NCBI GenBank assembly: GCA_024689285.1
Contig: JAILDR010000221.1
Location: 1-9,702, forward strand
Source of the DNA: Bacteroidales bacterium
Lineage (GTDB): Bacteria > Bacteroidota > Bacteroidia > Bacteroidales > F082
Direction of reading: 5' to 3'
Length of the DNA: 9,702 nt
Part shown: in pieces, positions 6,375 through 9,702 of the stretch
How positions within the stretch are numbered: position 1 is the stretch's first letter
Layout: each line of letters opens with the position of its first letter
Notes under the pieces: model-generated
Database searches by the model: none
What the model saw: only the letters and a program-made list of their open reading frames with translations
What the model was told of the DNA's origin: nothing
Made by a program: the position numbers and the translations under genes

Positions 6375-9300
6375 ATGAACACCAACCAAATACAACGCTT
6401 CGCCACCCAAGCCCGTAACATCCTCCTCGCGGGTGTCAATGCCAAACTCAATCTCCTTGGATTCAATGCTGATGGCTCCGACAATAATGTCACCCCTCCA
6501 AGCCGCTATTCCGATAGCACCGTTTTCCAAGGCCGTGTCATTCCTGGCACTCGTTTCTACGAACAATGGATGGAACTTTATAACCGCATCAAACTTATAG
6601 GTTTTGATGATGTCTGTGAGGAAGCCGCCTATACCTGGTTCAACCGTCTTGTGGCTTTGCGCATCCTCCAAAAGAACGGCATCATTCAGCCTGTCATCGA
6701 ATACGACAACCCTGCTGTCAAGGTGCCTCGCATCGTCAACGATGCGCGTCGTGGCAAATACGATTTCCTTATGCCCTCCGACCGCCAGCAGCTTAATGAA
6801 GTCATTGATGACGACACCCGACTCTTCGAGCAGTTCCAAATTCTTATCACTGCCTATTGCCACAACCATCCCATCCTGAAAGCTTGTTTTGGCGGCATCA
6901 CTGGCTACACCGAATTGCTACTGCCAAACAACATCCTCGTCGATGGCAACTTCATCGACCTGCTCAACAATACCGACTATCTCACTGATGACGATTACCG
7001 CCAATCCGAATTGATTGGCTGGCTCTATCAGTTCTATATCTCGGAGAAGAAAGACGAAGTCTTTGCTTCTTTCAAGGACGGCAACAAAGCTGAAGCCGAC
7101 CAAATCCCAGCAGCCACCCAAATCTTCACACCAAATTGGATTGTGAAATACATGGTGCAAAACACCGCTGGCCGCATCTACCTCGACAACCATCCCAACA
7201 GCCCCATAAAAGACTCATGGAAATACCTCGTCGAGGCCCCTGAGCCTGTCGAAGGGTCCCCCTCTGAGAGGGGGCAAGGGGGAGTCTTACAACTCTCTTC
7301 TCTCGAAGATCTAACCTGTGCCGACTTCTCCTGTGGCTCTGGCCACATCCTCGGCGAGTTCTTCGACCTGCTTTATCAAATCTACGATGATGAGCTGTAC
7401 GACCCTCGCGATGCCGTTGAGAAAATCCTAACCCACAACATCCTTGGCATCGACCTCGACACCCGCGCCAAGCAGCTCTCCATGTTCGCTTTGCTCCTGA
7501 AGGCCTGCCAGAAGGACATCAGCTTCGCCGATGCCCACTGTCTGCCTCGTGTGCTCGATATGCCAAACTGCAACCGCTACACTTGGCTCGACCTAGAAGG
7601 CCACATGGTCACGGCTTTGCAAATCAAATCCGGTAACGCTAAAATCGCCAAAGAGCTTGAAGAATGTTTCCTGTTGCTTGAACAAGCGCGTAACCTTGGC
7701 TCTATCATGAAGTTCACCGTGTCGCCCGAAACCCGTGCCTTTATGCAAGATTGCCTTGCCCAGCAAGCCATCCAGCAGAAATATGTTGAAGATTTCAAGC
7801 CGCTTTTTGATGGCTTTAAGCTGATTCTTGCATTGACAGACAAATATACCGCAGTGGTGATGAATCCACCTTATATGGGTGGTAATAACATGAATGCAGA
7901 ACTTGCCAAGTATGCAAAAGACAACTACGAGGACGAAAAATCCGACCTCTTCGCTATCTTTATGAATGTCGCCGAAAACCATCTATTACCCAAGGCCAAG
8001 TATGGTATGATCAATATGCACTCTTGGATGTTCCTTTCCTCTTTCGAGAAACTTCGCACCCATATTATCGATGATTTGCAAATTGATAATATGTTGCATC
8101 TTGGTCCTCGCACCTTCGATGAAATCGGTGGCGAGGTAGTGCAAAACACAGCTTACGTTATCACTAACGCTAAACCAACTATCTCTGGTTATTATTTCCG
8201 CTTAGTGGATTTTGCGCCATCTGATTCGAAAAAGGTTAATTTCTTAAATTGTTGCCGCCACATCCGTGTTAATGGTGACATAAGTAAAATGAGAATCAAT
8301 CTATCACCATATTGCTTTAATGTCAACCAATCCAATTTCAAGAAAATCCTCGGTAACCCTGTTTTCTATTATATAACTGAAAATCTCTTAAAGGCATTTA
8401 CTACAAATGAATCATTAGGTAAATTATATAAAACAATAACGGGTTCTAGTACAGGTCAAAATGCAACATTTATAAGAAATTGGCAGGAAGTGGACATTCG
8501 CAAAATTGGCTTAAAATTAGATGAAACTTATACAGGCTTTGGTTATAAATGGATTCCATGCGTTAAAGGAGGTTCCTATAGAAAATGGTATGGCAATCTT
8601 TATTATTTAATAAACTGGGATAAAGACGGTGAAGAACTAAAAGCTTTCGCCACTTATAAAAACAATGGTAAGCATTGGTCAAGATTTTTAAAAAGTCTAG
8701 ATTGTTTCTATAAAAGTGGAGTTACTTGGGCTAAAGTACTATCAGGAAAGTTTTCCTCTCGATATATGCCCGAAGGATGTATTATGGAATCTGCTGGTTG
8801 TGCTATTATGCCTGGCAAAAAAGATGAAATGTACTTGCTGGCCCTTATGAACTCAATTTATGTCCAAAAAATATTAGAAATGATAAATCCTACTATGAAT
8901 ATGCAAGCAGGAGATATCATGGCAATTCCCATAAAATATCAAGAAAATACAAAAGAAAAAATAAATGAGTTAGCCAATGGATGTTTAAATATATCGAAAC
9001 AAGATTGGAATGCTCATGAAACCTCTTGGGATTTCCAAGAAAACGAACTGATACGTATCTTCAAAGGAATTCGAGAAAATCCTTTCAGCGAGGCATCCTA
9101 TAGTAATGATACAGAAGTTACTCTGGAAACAACAGTAGAAGCATACAAAAGAGAATGGGAATCTAAGTTTCTCGAACTGCATAAAAACGAGGAAGAACTA
9201 AATCGTCTCTTCATTGAAATTTACGGCCTTAAGGATGAGCTTTCGCCAGATGTCCCATTGGAAGAGGTCACCATATTGCAACAAGGCGAGAAGACCATTA

Positions 9301-9702
9301 TAAATACTTCACCTTCTAATGGCTATGAAATGGATGAAAGCACAAATTATGGTCAAAGGCTTTTAATAGATGCCTCCAAAGAAACCCGTCTTGTTGGTTT
9401 ATGTTGGAACGAAGACAACATCATCCAGCAATTCATCAGCTACGCCATCGGCTGCTACATGGGTCGCTACCGCTTAGACCGTCCCGGTCTCCACATCGCC
9501 CATCCCAATCCCTCCGCCGAAGAACTGGCACCTTACGAGGTCCCTGAGCTTGTCGAAGGGTCGTGTCTCGCGTCCCGCAGTCCCGAGTCCTTCTCCATCG
9601 ATGAAGATGCCATCATCCCCATCCTTCCCATCGATGCGCCTTTCCCCGACAACGCCGCCAACCGCATCACCAACTTCGTGAAACTCGTCTTTGGCACCGA
9701 CA
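6375..9702 (+). CDS. pglX: BREX adenine-specific DNA methyltransferase PglX, 3' end beyond window
   Basis: PglX is the site-specific N6-adenine methyltransferase of BREX. It marks host DNA and is needed for defence. The frame is open from the ATG at 6375 to the window edge (1109 codons, no stop), and the family is about 1200 residues long, so little is missing. In order it has an N-terminal helical region (about 1-230), a motif X region TQIFTPNWIVKYMV (248-261), SAM motif I as DFSCGSGHIL (317-326), the acidic motif GIDLD (358-362), and the catalytic motif IV NPPY (497-500, in AVVMNPPYMGG). The presumed target-recognition part follows. Motif I usually reads DPACGSG, so Phe and Ser here are unusual. 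Two dispersed repeats are inserted in frame, giving PEPVEGS (289-295) and PELVEGS (1057-1063). Codons from about residue 596 to 1006 are much richer in A/T than the flanks, suggesting exchange of the specificity segment. The gene starts 64 bases after brxC, in the same operon. Confidence 0.93.
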   Translation, partial: MNTNQIQRFATQARNILLAGVNAKLNLLGFNADGSDNNVTPPSRYSDSTVFQGRVIPGTRFYEQWMELYNRIKLIGFDDVCEEAAYTWFNRLVALRILQKNGIIQPVIEYDNPAVKVPRIVNDARRGKYDFLMPSDRQQLNEVIDDDTRLFEQFQILITAYCHNHPILKACFGGITGYTELLLPNNILVDGNFIDLLNNTDYLTDDDYRQSELIGWLYQFYISEKKDEVFASFKDGNKAEADQIPAATQIFTPNWIVKYMVQNTAGRIYLDNHPNSPIKDSWKYLVEAPEPVEGSPSERGQGGVLQLSSLEDLTCADFSCGSGHILGEFFDLLYQIYDDELYDPRDAVEKILTHNILGIDLDTRAKQLSMFALLLKACQKDISFADAHCLPRVLDMPNCNRYTWLDLEGHMVTALQIKSGNAKIAKELEECFLLLEQARNLGSIMKFTVSPETRAFMQDCLAQQAIQQKYVEDFKPLFDGFKLILALTDKYTAVVMNPPYMGGNNMNAELAKYAKDNYEDEKSDLFAIFMNVAENHLLPKAKYGMINMHSWMFLSSFEKLRTHIIDDLQIDNMLHLGPRTFDEIGGEVVQNTAYVITNAKPTISGYYFRLVDFAPSDSKKVNFLNCCRHIRVNGDISKMRINLSPYCFNVNQSNFKKILGNPVFYYITENLLKAFTTNESLGKLYKTITGSSTGQNATFIRNWQEVDIRKIGLKLDETYTGFGYKWIPCVKGGSYRKWYGNLYYLINWDKDGEELKAFATYKNNGKHWSRFLKSLDCFYKSGVTWAKVLSGKFSSRYMPEGCIMESAGCAIMPGKKDEMYLLALMNSIYVQKILEMINPTMNMQAGDIMAIPIKYQENTKEKINELANGCLNISKQDWNAHETSWDFQENELIRIFKGIRENPFSEASYSNDTEVTLETTVEAYKREWESKFLELHKNEEELNRLFIEIYGLKDELSPDVPLEEVTILQQGEKTIINTSPSNGYEMDESTNYGQRLLIDASKETRLVGLCWNEDNIIQQFISYAIGCYMGRYRLDRPGLHIAHPNPSAEELAPYEVPELVEGSCLASRSPESFSIDEDAIIPILPIDAPFPDNAANRITNFVKLVFGTD
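7238..7286 (+). repeat. Dispersed palindromic repeat within pglX, copy 1
   Basis: The 19-base motif ccctgagcctgtcgaaggg (7238-7256) is a REP-like sequence. Its CCCT and AGGG ends can pair, with GA/GA mismatches inside. I recall this motif, usually with CTT in the middle, as widely scattered in bacterial genomes. Immediately after it is a perfect 7-bp hairpin, CCCCCTC (7258-7264) with GAGGGGG (7268-7274), then a G-rich tail to 7286. Together they read as PEPVEGSPSERGQGGV (residues 289-304), just before methyltransferase motif I, without breaking the frame. Confidence 0.75.
8160..9390 (+). other. A/T-rich mosaic segment in pglX (presumed target-recognition region)
   Basis: Within one intact frame the codon use changes sharply. 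Counting by eye, residues 1-592 use no AGA, three ATA and two TTA codons. This segment uses five AGA, about fourteen ATA and about fourteen TTA. C-ending codons (CTC, ATC, CGC) return after about 9400. The boundaries are approximate. The segment begins about 290 bases after the NPPY motif and covers the part of PglX expected to choose the target sequence. Confidence 0.7.
9542..9592 (+). repeat. Dispersed palindromic repeat within pglX, copy 2, with 7-base repeat tail
   Basis: The 19-base motif ccctgagcttgtcgaaggg (9542-9560) differs from copy 1 at one base and lies in the same orientation and reading phase, giving PELVEGS (residues 1057-1063). It is followed by an imperfect run of 7-8-base units (TGTCTCG, CGTCCCG, CAGTCCCG, AGTCC) at about 9564-9590, which reads as CLASRSPES. 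The frame stays open through the insert. Confidence 0.75.

Noticed and set aside
7238..7286. Possible frameshift or pseudogene in pglX caused by the repeat.
   Set aside because: The reading frame stays open on both sides and through the insert, with motif X upstream and motifs I and IV downstream in the same frame.

Overview
The window reads as chromosomal DNA of a Bacteroidota member, most likely a gut Bacteroidales. Three separate places carry the TAnnTTTG-type -7 promoter element typical of this phylum, the start codons lack clear Shine-Dalgarno sequences, and the proteins look like Bacteroidales members of their families. The dominant content is the 5' part of a type 1 BREX phage-defence operon on the + strand: brxA (1529-2161), brxB (2158-2760, ATGA overlap with brxA), brxC (2783-6310) and pglX (6375 to beyond the right edge). 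The usual remaining genes, pglZ and brxL, are not in the window and would be expected downstream.

Left of BREX, on the - strand, are a very small one-helix membrane protein (1165-1293) and a 200-residue protein with a C-terminal ribbon-helix-helix-like segment (542-1144). They are 20 bases apart and are transcribed divergently from brxA. Further left is a 70-residue charged helical protein (8-220). Between them, at about 221-471, is a non-coding stretch with an unusually regular nested secondary structure. It has six stacked Watson-Crick stems in order, extra hairpins on its left side, and a + strand intrinsic-terminator-like hairpin at the right end. It looks like a structured RNA of a class I do not recognise.

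The BREX genes should act together. BrxC is a large P-loop ATPase and PglX is the adenine-specific methyltransferase that marks host DNA. BrxA and BrxB are small core partners. The pglX reading frame is intact for all 1109 codons seen, but the gene is mosaic. Two copies of a dispersed 19-base palindromic motif lie in it in the same reading phase, giving PEPVEGS and PELVEGS. One is just ahead of the SAM-binding motif and one is near the C-terminal end of the window. The presumed target-recognition region, about 8160-9390, is much richer in A/T-ending codons than the rest of the operon, which suggests exchange of the specificity segment.

Other repeats are a run of 7-base tandem repeats in the divergent promoter region (1406-1437) and a palindromic element between brxC and pglX (6312-6357). 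There are no tRNA or rRNA genes, CRISPR arrays or transposase genes.
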